Shown here: positions 16,246 through 25,093 of the stretch, piece after piece
Position numbering within the stretch: position 1 is the stretch's first letter
Layout: every line of letters starts with the position of its first letter
Assembly: GCF_002845985.1 (NCBI RefSeq)
Contig: NZ_PDFK01000001.1
Location: forward strand, 310,001-374,000
DNA length: 64,000 nucleotides
Direction of reading: 5' to 3'
Source: Lysinibacillus fusiformis
Lineage (GTDB): Bacteria > Bacillota > Bacilli > Bacillales_A > Planococcaceae
Notes under the pieces: generated by a model
Told to the model about the DNA's origin: nothing
Database searches by the model: none
What the model saw: only the letters and a program-made list of their open reading frames with translations
Translations under genes and position numbers: made by a program

Positions 16246-17323
16246 TTATAGTCCCCCTTTTCGGTATAGCTTCTCTATCAAGTTCAAGGTTGCTTGCCTT
16301 GCCATTTAATGTTGTGTTGGCTATGTCGATGACTCCATTAATACCAAGAATACGTGTTTCAATTTGACTTATTCGGATAATCAACCCTGTTTCATCTTCT
16401 TGTTTAGTAACTGCAGATGCCCAAAATTCCGCAAGCTCCTCAAAGTATCCATCGATTACTTCTTGGATAGTATTCTCTACATCTTCAAAAGACCATCCAG
16501 ATTGAAGCGTTATTGTTGTACCTATATTCACTATCGTTTCATTGACAGCCGAGATAGTAACAATGTGATCAATAGGAGCAAGCCCTACTCCATCACCTTG
16601 CGCATCTAATGGATCCATTAGTTGTTGTACTAACTCAACTAATTCAGTGGATGGCTTCGAAAAAGTAGAATCAATGATTGTAACACCAACAGTGCCGCCT
16701 CCATACTTCGCTCGGTAGATGCGTGCACCTCCAACCCCAGGTATGTTTCCAACTCGCTCTTTGTAATCGGCGCGATTCCCACCAAACGAAATACTTTCAA
16801 AGCTATTGAAGTAACGTGCCCTAAAAGCCTCTGTATCTTCTTCGTTCTCTCCTGGAATCAACAAGTCCGTTAACTGTGCCGTCTCAAGACCTGCAATGTA
16901 ATCAATCGGTATAAGCTGTCCTGTCTCGAAATTCCCAACTTCACCCTCTGTCTCACACTCCATCTTAAAAACACCTTTTTCAATTTTTTCAAGGGCTACG
17001 TAGTTGTATTCTTCCTGTGAAAATCGTGCGCCTAACGGAACATCAATATTGAAAACTCCTTTTCGAATAGCTTTCGTTGCAAGGGTTGGACTAAGCCCTC
17101 GTTCAGCTGCACGCCTTACTAAATTTTCTCGTGAGGCCGTATCTGCGAACAATTCGTTTTCGTAGTTCAGCAATGTAAAAAGTATTTGAGCTGTCTCAGC
17201 TGTATTGGCTGCTGTTGCCTGATAAATCAACGATGTCTCTCGTTTATCCTGCGTTGGTACATTGGATAGTTTCTGAACTAATAAATCCTCATAGGAAGTA
17301 TTTAAATCAAAGGCTACTGCCAT
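16238..17323 (-). CDS. xkdT: baseplate J / gp47-family protein (XkdT)
   Basis: A 361-residue wedge protein of contractile tails. Typical family features are ARFSQEEYNYVALEKIEKG and EVGNFETGQLIPIDYIAGLE in the central domain, then DTEAFRARYFNSFESISFGGN and GVGGARIYRAKYGGGTVGVT. The start is taken as the ATG at 17323, which overlaps the preceding TGA stop as TGATG; the TTG at 17326 is possible. Presence of this protein marks a contractile (myovirus-type) rather than a flexible tail. Confidence 0.92.
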   Translation of the reverse strand: MAVAFDLNTSYEDLLVQKLSNVPTQDKRETSLIYQATAANTAETAQILFTLLNYENELFADTASRENLVRRAAERGLSPTLATKAIRKGVFNIDVPLGARFSQEEYNYVALEKIEKGVFKMECETEGEVGNFETGQLIPIDYIAGLETAQLTDLLIPGENEEDTEAFRARYFNSFESISFGGNRADYKERVGNIPGVGGARIYRAKYGGGTVGVTIIDSTFSKPSTELVELVQQLMDPLDAQGDGVGLAPIDHIVTISAVNETIVNIGTTITLQSGWSFEDVENTIQEVIDGYFEELAEFWASAVTKQEDETGLIIRISQIETRILGINGVIDIANTTLNGKASNLELDREAIPKRGTISG

Positions 17324-17727
17324 CAATAATCCACCTCTTTCTCTGCTGTGATTTCACCAAATATGGTATGTGCTGTGTATTGAATATGCACTTTATTTTT
17401 ATTTGTTGTTACTTCAAAAGTATCTACTTCCGTAATGCGATCATCCTGTAATAAAGCCTCTTGGATGCGTCGTTTTACTTCACTAGTAACATAGACAGTT
17501 GGTTGCCCAATTAAATCATTAGTTTCAAAGCCTGTGTTCCAGCTGTAAATTAAATGATTGTATCGCTCGATATTGAGCATTAAAAAAATCGCTTGTTTCA
17601 AGGCCTCTAGTTCATCAACGGTGCCATAACAGCGATCTAATTCGTTATTTATTTTAAAAGTATTAGAAGGTTCAATTTCTTCCTCAAAATCGAATGCCAG
17701 TCCATCATTTATGACCTGCGGAATCAT
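17323..17727 (-). CDS. xkdS: DUF2634 baseplate wedge protein (XkdS)
   Basis: A 134-residue gp25-like/DUF2634 protein. Marks are a central FLMLNIERYNHLIYSWNTGF and the C-terminal RIQEALLQDDRITEVDTFEV, as in the lysozyme-like W/gp25 sheath initiators of contractile tails. It is translated by TGATG overlap after the DUF2577 gene and before baseplate J. Start chosen at ATG 17727; TTG 17730 is the alternative. Confidence 0.85.
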   Translation of the reverse strand: MIPQVINDGLAFDFEEEIEPSNTFKINNELDRCYGTVDELEALKQAIFLMLNIERYNHLIYSWNTGFETNDLIGQPTVYVTSEVKRRIQEALLQDDRITEVDTFEVTTNKNKVHIQYTAHTIFGEITAEKEVDY

Positions 17728-18041
17728 CAAATCACCTCTTTATCTATAATTAAATATTGTTGACCACCATGCACGCGAATCATCGTCACTTTGTCACCTG
17801 TTATTAAGCCGTTAAAGACTTTAGCTTTCTGCTTTGCTCCACCATTCACACTCATCTCTACTTCATAATCCATAACAGCACGGGTGAGCTTCAATTGTTT
17901 TTCTTTTAAAGTCAATTTTTGATCGATTTGAACCTCTAAAGGACCTACACTTATTACATTGCCGTAAATAACCGTAGCAAGCTTCTGTGCATTGAGAACG
18001 CCCAGAACAAGTTTCTGAATTTCTTTTAAAATATCCTCCAT
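17727..18041 (-). CDS. xkdR: DUF2577 tail protein (XkdR)
   Basis: A protein of about 104 residues in the XkdR place between XkdQ and DUF2634. It has a short N-terminal helix (MEDILKEIQKLVLGVL), then beta-rich sequence with a small oligonucleotide-binding-type pattern (VEMSVNGGAKQKAKVFNGLI; GDKVTMIRVHGGQQYLIIDK), suggesting a spike-associated baseplate component. I chose ATG 18041, just past the XkdQ stop; upstream TTG and GTG codons (from 18065) in the overlap are possible starts. Confidence 0.8.
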   Translation of the reverse strand: MEDILKEIQKLVLGVLNAQKLATVIYGNVISVGPLEVQIDQKLTLKEKQLKLTRAVMDYEVEMSVNGGAKQKAKVFNGLITGDKVTMIRVHGGQQYLIIDKEVI

Positions 18042-18042
18042 A

Positions 18043-19005
18043 CTACGCAATGAAATCACCGCCAATCAACGTTAAATCCATACGATGATTAGATTCCTTG
18101 AAGGTATGCTTAACACTTTCTACCATCATGAAATTGGCTACTGATACGTCACCAACATACAACAGCACTGCTACCTGACTTCCTCCACGCACAATTGGAT
18201 TACCAAACACCTTATTGATGTGTAATTTTCGTGATTTACGGTTATAGAACTTGAGCATGCTTGCAGCTTTAGCTTTGCCGTTTTCACCTTCCTCGAACTT
18301 ATCTGTTAACTGAAGTACACCCCACTCAGTTATCCTGCTATCGTCTTGGACAATGTAAGTATCACGTTCACCAGTCTCTTTATTCTCACGTTCTAACTTG
18401 ATTTTATTGTACGTGTTTTCATCAATGGATGAGGTGTACTCAAATGATTCACCTGATTCTTCATCTATCAGTAAATCTGTTTGAAGTGTCTTAGCTTCAC
18501 GTAAATTCAAAGCTCCAAAGTCATCATAGAGCACAAATAGCCTTTGAGTATTAAGAGTCGTTTCAGCCAAGGCATTATCCATGACAGTGAACAGTTCTTG
18601 ATTATCCTCAACCATAGAAGGAATAACGTATTTTGTATTGTCTATAGTGCCTGTCTTTAATTTAAAGTCCTTTGCAATCATTTGAAGTACTTGAGCAGCT
18701 GTTTTATTCTCATACCTATACGTATCTTTATTTTTAAAGTAGCGGAGCTGATCGTAACAAGTAACCGTAATGATTCTGTTATTTGAACGTTTTTTGATAA
18801 AAACAAAACCATAGAAAACCTTGTGTCCGTCATATTCGAAACGGACTGCATCACCCTCGTGGAAGCTAAGCACATCATCTTTAAGTACGTTGAACGTTAG
18901 CTTTCCTGGAGTACCTTTGCGATTCGTTTCCCACTGAATCCCATCTTCAACAGCACATTCATAAAGTTGCCCTTTACTCGATATATACAATTGTGATTTA
19001 GCCAA
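18043..19005 (-). CDS. xkdQ: XkdQ/YqbQ-family tail hub protein
   Basis: A 320-residue protein of the XkdQ group, homologous in fold to gpD/gp27 tail hubs. Family-like sequence includes FYGFVFIKKRSNNRIITVTC, DQLRYFKNKDTYRYENKTAA and the C-terminal FKESNHRMDLTLIG. It forms the ring under the tail tube to which the baseplate wedges attach. The TTG start at 19005 has AGGTGA upstream and overlaps the LysM-protein stop; the stop overlaps the next gene. Confidence 0.88.
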   Translation of the reverse strand: MAKSQLYISSKGQLYECAVEDGIQWETNRKGTPGKLTFNVLKDDVLSFHEGDAVRFEYDGHKVFYGFVFIKKRSNNRIITVTCYDQLRYFKNKDTYRYENKTAAQVLQMIAKDFKLKTGTIDNTKYVIPSMVEDNQELFTVMDNALAETTLNTQRLFVLYDDFGALNLREAKTLQTDLLIDEESGESFEYTSSIDENTYNKIKLERENKETGERDTYIVQDDSRITEWGVLQLTDKFEEGENGKAKAASMLKFYNRKSRKLHINKVFGNPIVRGGSQVAVLLYVGDVSVANFMMVESVKHTFKESNHRMDLTLIGGDFIA

Positions 19006-19681
19006 GCTTTATCACCTGCCCTGCTTTAATCATGTTTGGATTACTAATATTATTGATTTTTGCTAACTCAGTGTATTTAGAGCCATCACCTAAGTACTTC
19101 TTAGCAATGGCCCACAATGTTTCACCTGATTTAACCGTATGTGTTTTAGGGGTTTCTTTGCCTGTAGTTGGCCTTTTTTGCTCTACTACAGCTTTCGATG
19201 CTGTCTTTGTAGTACCTGTTGCATTTTTGGCTTTTGTAGAGGTTTTCAAGATAATCTTTTTATTCCCATAATTTTGATATTGTTTTAATTTAATTTTCAC
19301 ACTGACATCGAAGCCTTCTTCGGCTGATTCCGATATCTCATAATTCTCAAGTGACACGGTCATATCGGTGTCAAAAAGGAGATTACCGTTAGGCAACATA
19401 CGATTCACAATGAATCGAAATGGCTTTTCACCTAGCATCAAATCTTTTAACTTCTTTAGGTAAAATGTGGCTGGTTGGAAACCGTTCGGATAAACAGCAA
19501 ATGGATATTTGACGTTTGGGAGTAGTACCTCAAACTCAATATCCGTTAGCCCTGTTCTCTTTATTACATTTACTTCTCCTTCATTCATTAACACCATAGT
19601 TTCGTTTCTACCATTAATCTTTAGAGCTAGTTCAGAAGGCGCAATAGGAAACTGTAAACCATCTAGAAAAAAATTATACAT
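18998..19681 (-). CDS. xkdP: LysM-domain tail protein (XkdP)
   Basis: A 227-residue protein: a tail-hub N-terminal domain (1-140, with FPIAPSELALKINGRNETM) and a Thr/Lys-rich linker (140-180), then a C-terminal LysM domain (about 181-226: HTVKSGETLWAIAKKYLGDG, ending NPNMIKAGQVIKLG). LysM binds peptidoglycan, so this protein likely helps the tail tip dock on or pass the wall. It overlaps tape measure upstream and XkdQ downstream by 8 bp each. Confidence 0.92.
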   Translation of the reverse strand: MYNFFLDGLQFPIAPSELALKINGRNETMVLMNEGEVNVIKRTGLTDIEFEVLLPNVKYPFAVYPNGFQPATFYLKKLKDLMLGEKPFRFIVNRMLPNGNLLFDTDMTVSLENYEISESAEEGFDVSVKIKLKQYQNYGNKKIILKTSTKAKNATGTTKTASKAVVEQKRPTTGKETPKTHTVKSGETLWAIAKKYLGDGSKYTELAKINNISNPNMIKAGQVIKLG

Positions 19682-21596
19682 CTTCGATTGAACCCCCTTC
19701 CGCTAGCATTCCTGAAACTTCTTCAACACGTTGACCAAATCTATCAATAATGCCATCAATATCTAATTCACTGTTGATACGGTTTTCATTTTTCATATCT
19801 ACTTTGATTTCTGCCGTTGTATAACGATTAATCGCTTCACGTTCAGCTATATCACGGAGATACTTTAAATCCTCATTCATTATTTTAATACCCTCAGTTG
19901 CTTTTTCGGTATTGTCTGCTGTTTTCTTACCTAGCTCATTACCTTTATCGAGTTTGTCACCTAACGCTAGCGCATTATTAATGTCATTTTTCATCTTATC
20001 TTCTTTATTACTGTCGTTTTTTTCTTCACCCGATTTAAATAGATTGGCTCCCCAATTGTAGCCTTTATCCCAAGACTTACCAAGATCCTTAAATTCCATT
20101 TTCGGCGCTTCCCAATAATCATCAGGAGCTTCGCCAATCCAGTTATCCAAAACTCCTCTAAGACCTTTTAGATCACTTGTAATGGACTCTCGGTGACTAT
20201 ACTCTGTGCCCACTTTTAAACCTACAGAAGATGAAATATTCTCTGGTAATAGCTTCACAAACCAATTCCAAGCTCGTATCGCAAAGTTAACTGCGTCAAC
20301 AATAGCATTAACAAAGCTTGTAGCAAATCCATCCCATCCACTAATCATTGAAATAATTAAATCTAACATATTGGTTGCTAGATTATAAAATAATTTCTTG
20401 ACCGAATACATCGGATTTTTCCATACATTTACAAAGAATTCCACAAAAGAGGCCCACAAATTCCACATATAGGCTACTCTATTATAAATCCATGATCCTA
20501 ACACCATGAAAGCCCCAGCTATTATTCCTGTAGCACTAACCGAGGTCCCAGCAAAATAATTGAAAGCGGCTACCGCTAAATAGAAAAGACCAATAAGAAT
20601 TACAATGGCTATTACTAAAATAAATATTGGATTGGCTGCTATCGCTGCATTTAAGCCCCATGCTGCGGCCGTTGCGGCTGATGTTGCAGACACACTCGTC
20701 CATGTAGTTGCTGTTAATAGTCCAATTGCAAGCGTTCTTAAACCAGTCCAAATCGTACTCGCTATTTCGGCTGCTTTTACTAGTAGTAAAGCGGACTCGT
20801 ATACCAACATTGCCGCTGCAACAGTACTTATTATAGGAACTATAAACGACCAACTATCCTTTAAACTTCCATCGGGTATAAAAAAATTCAATGTACTCGA
20901 GGCAATTGAAGATAATTTCTCCATAGCAATAGCTGCATTTTGCACGAGCTCCTTAAAAAGATCGCTTTTTACAATCCCATCAAATATTCCCTCAAAAGCC
21001 AAACCAAGTACAGCATTCCTTATCTTGGCCATAGAAATTTCACCACTACTTGCTATTTCTCGTAATTTCTCAATGAAAGCATTAAGGTAATTCGTAGTAT
21101 TTTGGACACCATTTGACGTAGACTGAAATACGTTATTTAAATCCTGGCCTTGAAGGTTTCCACTTCCCATTGCTTGTGTTAAAGGTTGCTCGGTTGTTTG
21201 TAAACCATTGTTGATTACATTTAACCCAGATGTGGTGTTATGTTCATTGGACAAGAGTACTCTCCCAACTACTTGAAAATCTAAATATTTCCCTGCTATC
21301 TCCTTGATTTTAGTTAATAATCCACCAACTGCTGTAGTACCATCCCTAATGTTGTTGCTAAAACTTTGTTGAGCATGATCAGCATTACGAATTTCCTTTT
21401 CAACTCTATTAAATTGCTCAGCAGCTCTAGCTAATTCTTTCTGAGCTAGTTGAACACTAGAGGTATCTATCATTTGCCTAGAAGCAGCATGCATAGCTTC
21501 CAACTGATTGACCATCCTGGAAACCATTTTATGCATGACTTTAATTGGTTTACTTAAACGATCTTCAATTTGAATTGCCGTACGGATTGTAGCCAT
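19674..21596 (-). CDS. xkdO: tail tape measure protein (XkdO)
   Basis: A 640-residue tape measure protein. The N-terminus (1-120) is helical and coiled-coil (DRLSKPIKVMHKMVSRMVNQ). A hydrophobic middle (about 250-400) includes FILVIAIVILIGLFYLAVAA and may insert into the target membrane, and the C-terminus (530-640) is charged and helical. At roughly 0.15 nm per residue, it would set a tail of about 0.1 micrometre; this is an estimate. It is short for a phage tail, in keeping with compact tailocins. A hairpin lies just upstream. Confidence 0.9.
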   Translation of the reverse strand: MATIRTAIQIEDRLSKPIKVMHKMVSRMVNQLEAMHAASRQMIDTSSVQLAQKELARAAEQFNRVEKEIRNADHAQQSFSNNIRDGTTAVGGLLTKIKEIAGKYLDFQVVGRVLLSNEHNTTSGLNVINNGLQTTEQPLTQAMGSGNLQGQDLNNVFQSTSNGVQNTTNYLNAFIEKLREIASSGEISMAKIRNAVLGLAFEGIFDGIVKSDLFKELVQNAAIAMEKLSSIASSTLNFFIPDGSLKDSWSFIVPIISTVAAAMLVYESALLLVKAAEIASTIWTGLRTLAIGLLTATTWTSVSATSAATAAAWGLNAAIAANPIFILVIAIVILIGLFYLAVAAFNYFAGTSVSATGIIAGAFMVLGSWIYNRVAYMWNLWASFVEFFVNVWKNPMYSVKKLFYNLATNMLDLIISMISGWDGFATSFVNAIVDAVNFAIRAWNWFVKLLPENISSSVGLKVGTEYSHRESITSDLKGLRGVLDNWIGEAPDDYWEAPKMEFKDLGKSWDKGYNWGANLFKSGEEKNDSNKEDKMKNDINNALALGDKLDKGNELGKKTADNTEKATEGIKIMNEDLKYLRDIAEREAINRYTTAEIKVDMKNENRINSELDIDGIIDRFGQRVEEVSGMLAEGGSIEDV

Positions 21597-21616
21597 GAAC
21601 TCTCACCTCTTTATTA

Positions 21617-21646
21617 AAAAAGCATCCTACTCAAAGGATGCTTTTT
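21617..21646. terminator. hairpin before the tape measure gene
   Basis: AAAAGCATCCT and AGGATGCTTTT form an 11-bp stem with a 6-base loop, with A and T runs on both sides. It sits in the about 300-bp spacer between the chaperone frameshift product and the tape measure gene, and could attenuate or process the late transcript. Nothing coding is seen in the rest of 21600-21895. Confidence 0.7.
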
Positions 21647-21895
21647 ATGGCTATTGTTTAATAATTTGTACTTTAACTTTCTCTATTTCTTAGTAAATTT
21701 ATATATTTTCTGTTGTTTCCAACTACATTATCCTGCATGGTTAAATTCACAAGACTCCAAAGTAACTTTCCACCCTTTTAATTGAAAACAGACAGAATTC
21801 AAATAAATAAATGTCCCTTTTTTATATCATATCTTTTAAAGAAACATATAAAACAGCTAGCTTAACGATAGCCATTTAGGTTAACAAGCTACTTC

Positions 21896-22524
21896 CTAAC
21901 GCTTTCTACCTTTTCTAGACCCTCGTTTTGCCTCTCGTTCTTGCTTCTTATCTTCTTCGATTTTGATCCTTAGAGACGCTATAATACAAGCTTTATCTGC
22001 CAAGGATAGTGACACATATTCAGACGGAAGGCGACGCATTTTGTGCACCCACCAGTGCATTATATTAGCCTCACCATCACCGTCGTCTATTAGTTTTTTA
22101 TTTCTTCAACCATATCCTCTAGCTCAGCTTGATACCCATTGACTTCCTGTGCTACCGCTGAGGCATCTGCAATCTCACCGATTGTCAGCATCTTTCCAAG
22201 TAAAGCATCTGCCCCCATTACACCATAAGAATCCTGTAGCTCTTTATCGTTTAAATTAGGATATACAATTGATTCTACAGTTAATAAACGTTGGTATTTA
22301 AAATGATCAAAATCAGTATTATACTGCCCCTTACGCTTTCCTTGCATGATCATAGAACGCTTAGTAGATTCAGATTTTAATTCCTCGTCCCGTTCTGGCG
22401 AAATTGGCGCGAACTCCCATTCAATTGGATCGCCATGTTCATCCACGAATTTCTTTGAAATAGCATGCTTAATGTTTTCATTTTGCTTTTTATTGTGTGC
22501 AAAAAATGCAGTTAAGTTTGACAT
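21896..22524 (-). CDS. tail assembly chaperone GT, -1 frameshift product
   Basis: Translation from 22524 can shift back one base on the heptamer A AAA AAC (minus strand, 22099-22093), just before the TAA of the short product. It then reads LIDDGDGEANIMHWWVHKM and on to KRGSRKGRKR, ending at TAG 21898-21896: 209 residues in total, 65 of them after the shift. The extension has no start codon or ribosome site of its own and is basic and helical, as in gpGT proteins. The coordinates are complement(join(21896..22093,22093..22524)). The ratio of long to short product normally guides tape-measure and tube assembly. Confidence 0.85.
22090..22524 (-). CDS. xkdN: tail assembly chaperone G (XkdN)
   Basis: A 144-residue XkdN-family protein (MSNLTAFFAHNKKQNENIKH; SPERDEELKSESTKRSM), the short form of the tail assembly chaperone. 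It ends in EEIKN followed by two in-frame stops. The last codons form the slippery site used to make the longer GT protein. It lies between the tube and tape measure genes, the standard place. Confidence 0.9.
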   Translation of the reverse strand: MSNLTAFFAHNKKQNENIKHAISKKFVDEHGDPIEWEFAPISPERDEELKSESTKRSMIMQGKRKGQYNTDFDHFKYQRLLTVESIVYPNLNDKELQDSYGVMGADALLGKMLTIGEIADASAVAQEVNGYQAELEDMVEEIKN

Positions 22525-22586
22525 AATTAATCACCATATCCTTTTTATTTATATTTAAAAGAGCCCATATATAATGAGCTCTCGTC

Positions 22587-23102
22587 TTATAGCATTTCTT
22601 GTAAAGTTGTAAATTCTTCTGGCATATCCCAATCCTCGAAAGTGAAATCTATAGAGTCTTCTAAGTACTCCGCATCTGCATCTAATGCAGCGATGATCCC
22701 TCCATCCATATTACAATCAATTAGAATGGTTGTTTGACGGCCTACCGACGCTGAGCCATCTTCGTTAGTCACTTGGATATCAAAATAAATATCCTCCCCA
22801 GTGTCTTTGTAACGCTTTAATAACTTACGGAATATTGAAGTATTAAAGTGGAATGTAGCGCTACCTGTATACTCCGCGCCAGTAGCTTTGTTACCCTTAG
22901 CTACACGCCCCATAATAGGAACTTGCGTTTTAGTTTTATCCATACGGGCTTCTAAATTAATTAATTGAGCAAATAAGTAACGACTGCCTTCAACCGTCAC
23001 GTATGCTCGGCCTTGAGCGCCATGAATGGCATTGCGAGCATGCATAGTAGCATCCGCAAAATACTGTAGATTCATTGGAATTAATGTTTTGTTTGATTTC
23101 AT
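22587..23102 (-). CDS. xkdM: tail tube protein (XkdM)
   Basis: A 171-residue protein of the XkdM/DUF2001 tail-tube family. It begins with a short leader, then NAIHGAQGRAYVTVEGSRYL, and contains the beta-rich GSATFHFNTSIFRKLLKRYK and QVTNEDGSASVGRQTTILID. Tube rings stack inside the sheath and are thrust into the target cell when the sheath contracts. It starts 15 bp after the sheath stop, with GGGGAGGG upstream, so the two are cotranscribed. Confidence 0.92.
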   Translation of the reverse strand: MKSNKTLIPMNLQYFADATMHARNAIHGAQGRAYVTVEGSRYLFAQLINLEARMDKTKTQVPIMGRVAKGNKATGAEYTGSATFHFNTSIFRKLLKRYKDTGEDIYFDIQVTNEDGSASVGRQTTILIDCNMDGGIIAALDADAEYLEDSIDFTFEDWDMPEEFTTLQEML

Positions 23103-23117
23103 CTGTTTGCCCTCCCC

Positions 23118-24440
23118 TTATGCTACTGTTGTCGTGATGTAAAGTTGTGACATCGCAACCGTAGGAATCACGACTTCATTTACGACAACAGCTTTCTTTG
23201 AATTACCTTGTGCCACGGTTAGTTCATCTTTGTTGTAATTTTGAATAGCTCTAATACGTTGCATTTCCATTCGAAGACTACCAATGTCATTCCATAAAGA
23301 AATTCGACCATCTTGATCATTTGGCACCTGACCTAAATAATGAGTGTTAAACAATTGAGCTGTATCAATTGCAAGCTGATCAAGCACACGAATGACTTGA
23401 TTCAAACTGAAGTCCTCGTTTTTCTCATCTGAAAACGATGTAAAGGTATTCACATCTTCAAGTACACGAATTTCATCCCCAACACGATGTAATAAATATT
23501 TGCCAGCCTTTAATAACGTTGTGAGTTGTGACTGTGTCTTTGTTTCAGACATATCAACTGTAAATTCACCTTCGTATTTTTTATTAGTATTTGACTTATT
23601 GACAGCTACTCCAGCCTGAGCACCAGATACCCAATATACTGCACCAAACACTTCTTCTTCTGGTCCATTAGTATCGTTTTGTACGTCAATAATCCCTTCA
23701 TGGTTAGTACTGCCAAGTTTATGACCTACAAGTTGGAATTTACCACCGATTTGGTCACGAATACGCTTTGTATACTCAATATATAACGATTTAATTGAAC
23801 TTTCTGAAGACAAGCAGCCAAGAGTATTGAAACCATATGCTTCTAAAGCATCTAGTGCCTCTTGATGTGCCCCACCAGTAATAGCTAAGCCATTGGAACC
23901 TCCAGCTAATGCGGTACCAGCTGTAACAGCTAAAGTTGCATTCGTTTTAAACACAACAAAATCATTAGCGATTAGTTCTGTAGCAGTAGCTACCGCCATT
24001 TGTTCGTCTACTAACACATTAGCTAGCAATGTTTTAACATCGAATTTCGATGGCTCATCGACATTTGCCTGAATGACAATCGTAATATCATTCCCTCGTG
24101 CACCTTTGTACTTAGCTGTTGCAAAATCATTTGTAGCCGCTTCTGCATCCACAGCAAGTTTGTAAAAATAAACCGTGATAGCATTTTTAAATACATCACG
24201 GATACCTTTCATTTTTGAGTCCATATATTCATAACCAAAAATTTTGCGAGAATTCTTTCGTAAATCCTCTTGTGTTACAGCAAATACTTCGCCATCTACG
24301 CCCCAGTCAAGTGCAATTGGCAAACCAACGTAACCGCGATTGCTTAGATTTACAAATGCACGAGTAGCGCTAATAAAATTGTGATATTTCCCTGGTAATA
24401 CTTTGTTTTGTGATAAAAATACTCCTCCACCTAACGCCAT
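23118..24440 (-). CDS. xkdK: contractile tail sheath protein (XkdK)
   Basis: A 440-residue sheath subunit. Family-like features are the N-terminal MALGGGVFLSQNKVLPGKYH and RAFVNLSNRGYVGLPIALDW. Residues about 190-330 carry the variable outer domain, and the C-terminal handshake domain contains VIRVLDQLAIDTAQLFNTHY and GSLRMEMQRIRAIQNYNKDE. Contraction of stacked sheath rings drives the tube through the cell envelope. This gene makes the particle contractile (R-type). Only one base separates it from the preceding small gene. Confidence 0.93.
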   Translation of the reverse strand: MALGGGVFLSQNKVLPGKYHNFISATRAFVNLSNRGYVGLPIALDWGVDGEVFAVTQEDLRKNSRKIFGYEYMDSKMKGIRDVFKNAITVYFYKLAVDAEAATNDFATAKYKGARGNDITIVIQANVDEPSKFDVKTLLANVLVDEQMAVATATELIANDFVVFKTNATLAVTAGTALAGGSNGLAITGGAHQEALDALEAYGFNTLGCLSSESSIKSLYIEYTKRIRDQIGGKFQLVGHKLGSTNHEGIIDVQNDTNGPEEEVFGAVYWVSGAQAGVAVNKSNTNKKYEGEFTVDMSETKTQSQLTTLLKAGKYLLHRVGDEIRVLEDVNTFTSFSDEKNEDFSLNQVIRVLDQLAIDTAQLFNTHYLGQVPNDQDGRISLWNDIGSLRMEMQRIRAIQNYNKDELTVAQGNSKKAVVVNEVVIPTVAMSQLYITTTVA

Positions 24441-24441
24441 A

Positions 24442-24663
24442 TTAATTACCTCCCTTATCGAATTTCTTCAGTATTTCATCCACTTGAGCGAATGAATAAG
24501 TTTTTTCTTTTTCTAACAATGCATTGAGTGCATCACGGCGATCTTTATATTTTTGACTTTTTGAAAGTTGCTCTTTTGTAAATTTCGGTAAATTCGAACT
24601 AATTACCTTTTCAACGTTTTTGCTTTCCATCGACTCAACCTTCTTCTGAATTGCTTTCGCCAA
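24442..24663 (-). CDS. small helical protein before the sheath gene
   Basis: A 73-residue, lysine-rich, helical protein (KFTKEQLSKSQKYKDRRDAL; KTYSFAQVDEILKKFDKG). Short proteins with a similar KYKDRRD...EV/IxxF pattern occur just before sheath genes in other PBSX-like tails; the role is unknown. The TTG start at 24663 has GAGGTGG 6 bases upstream. It overlaps the end of the tail terminator gene by 29 bp. Confidence 0.75.
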   Translation of the reverse strand: MAKAIQKKVESMESKNVEKVISSNLPKFTKEQLSKSQKYKDRRDALNALLEKEKTYSFAQVDEILKKFDKGGN

Positions 24664-25093
24664 CTGAAACCACCTCTTCTTTGTTAATATTATGATCTAA
24701 TGACCCCATAAAAGCTTTCTCTTCAATTTCTTGTAAGAAGAAATTAAAATGAATAAAATTATTACTAATGCCTTCAATAACTTCGCTAGTTGCTCCGGTA
24801 CCAAGCAGTAGTGAACCATTTAACAATGTTATTTCTTTGATTGCTTGTTGAACCTTTAAAGTCATATTAGACACCTCAGGTATGCCATTTTTAGGGAAAT
24901 ACTTCACGTTAAAATGTGCTGTTACTTTCCATCGACCACCTATTTGTCGGATATGCTCTAAGCTCAAAAATTGAATTAAAAAAGCAGGCGTATTAAACTC
25001 CTGCGGTAATTCATCAATATATTTTTTATATTCCGCTCCGAAAGCTTCGTGGAGCTTACTAGATAAAGCGTTTTGAATATCATAAATTTCCAT
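24635..25093 (-). CDS. tail terminator protein
   Basis: A 152-residue protein of the DUF6838/tail-terminator group, which caps the head-proximal end of the tube and sheath. Segments such as ELPQEFNTPAFLIQFLSLEH and FNVKYFPKNGIPEVSNMTLK are typical of the alpha/beta fold. It is the first gene of the structural run. In a phage the connector genes would lie just upstream; here only about 725 bp without a clear gene follows, consistent with loss of the head module. AGGAGG precedes ATG 25093; TTG 25096 is less likely. Confidence 0.82.
   Translation of the reverse strand: MEIYDIQNALSSKLHEAFGAEYKKYIDELPQEFNTPAFLIQFLSLEHIRQIGGRWKVTAHFNVKYFPKNGIPEVSNMTLKVQQAIKEITLLNGSLLLGTGATSEVIEGISNNFIHFNFFLQEIEEKAFMGSLDHNINKEEVVSVGESNSEEG

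Noticed and set aside
20605..21090. Plus-strand open frame of 161 codons inside the tape measure gene
   Set aside because: Mirror of the Ala-rich tape measure coding sequence; no ribosome site, opposite to all neighbouring tail genes.
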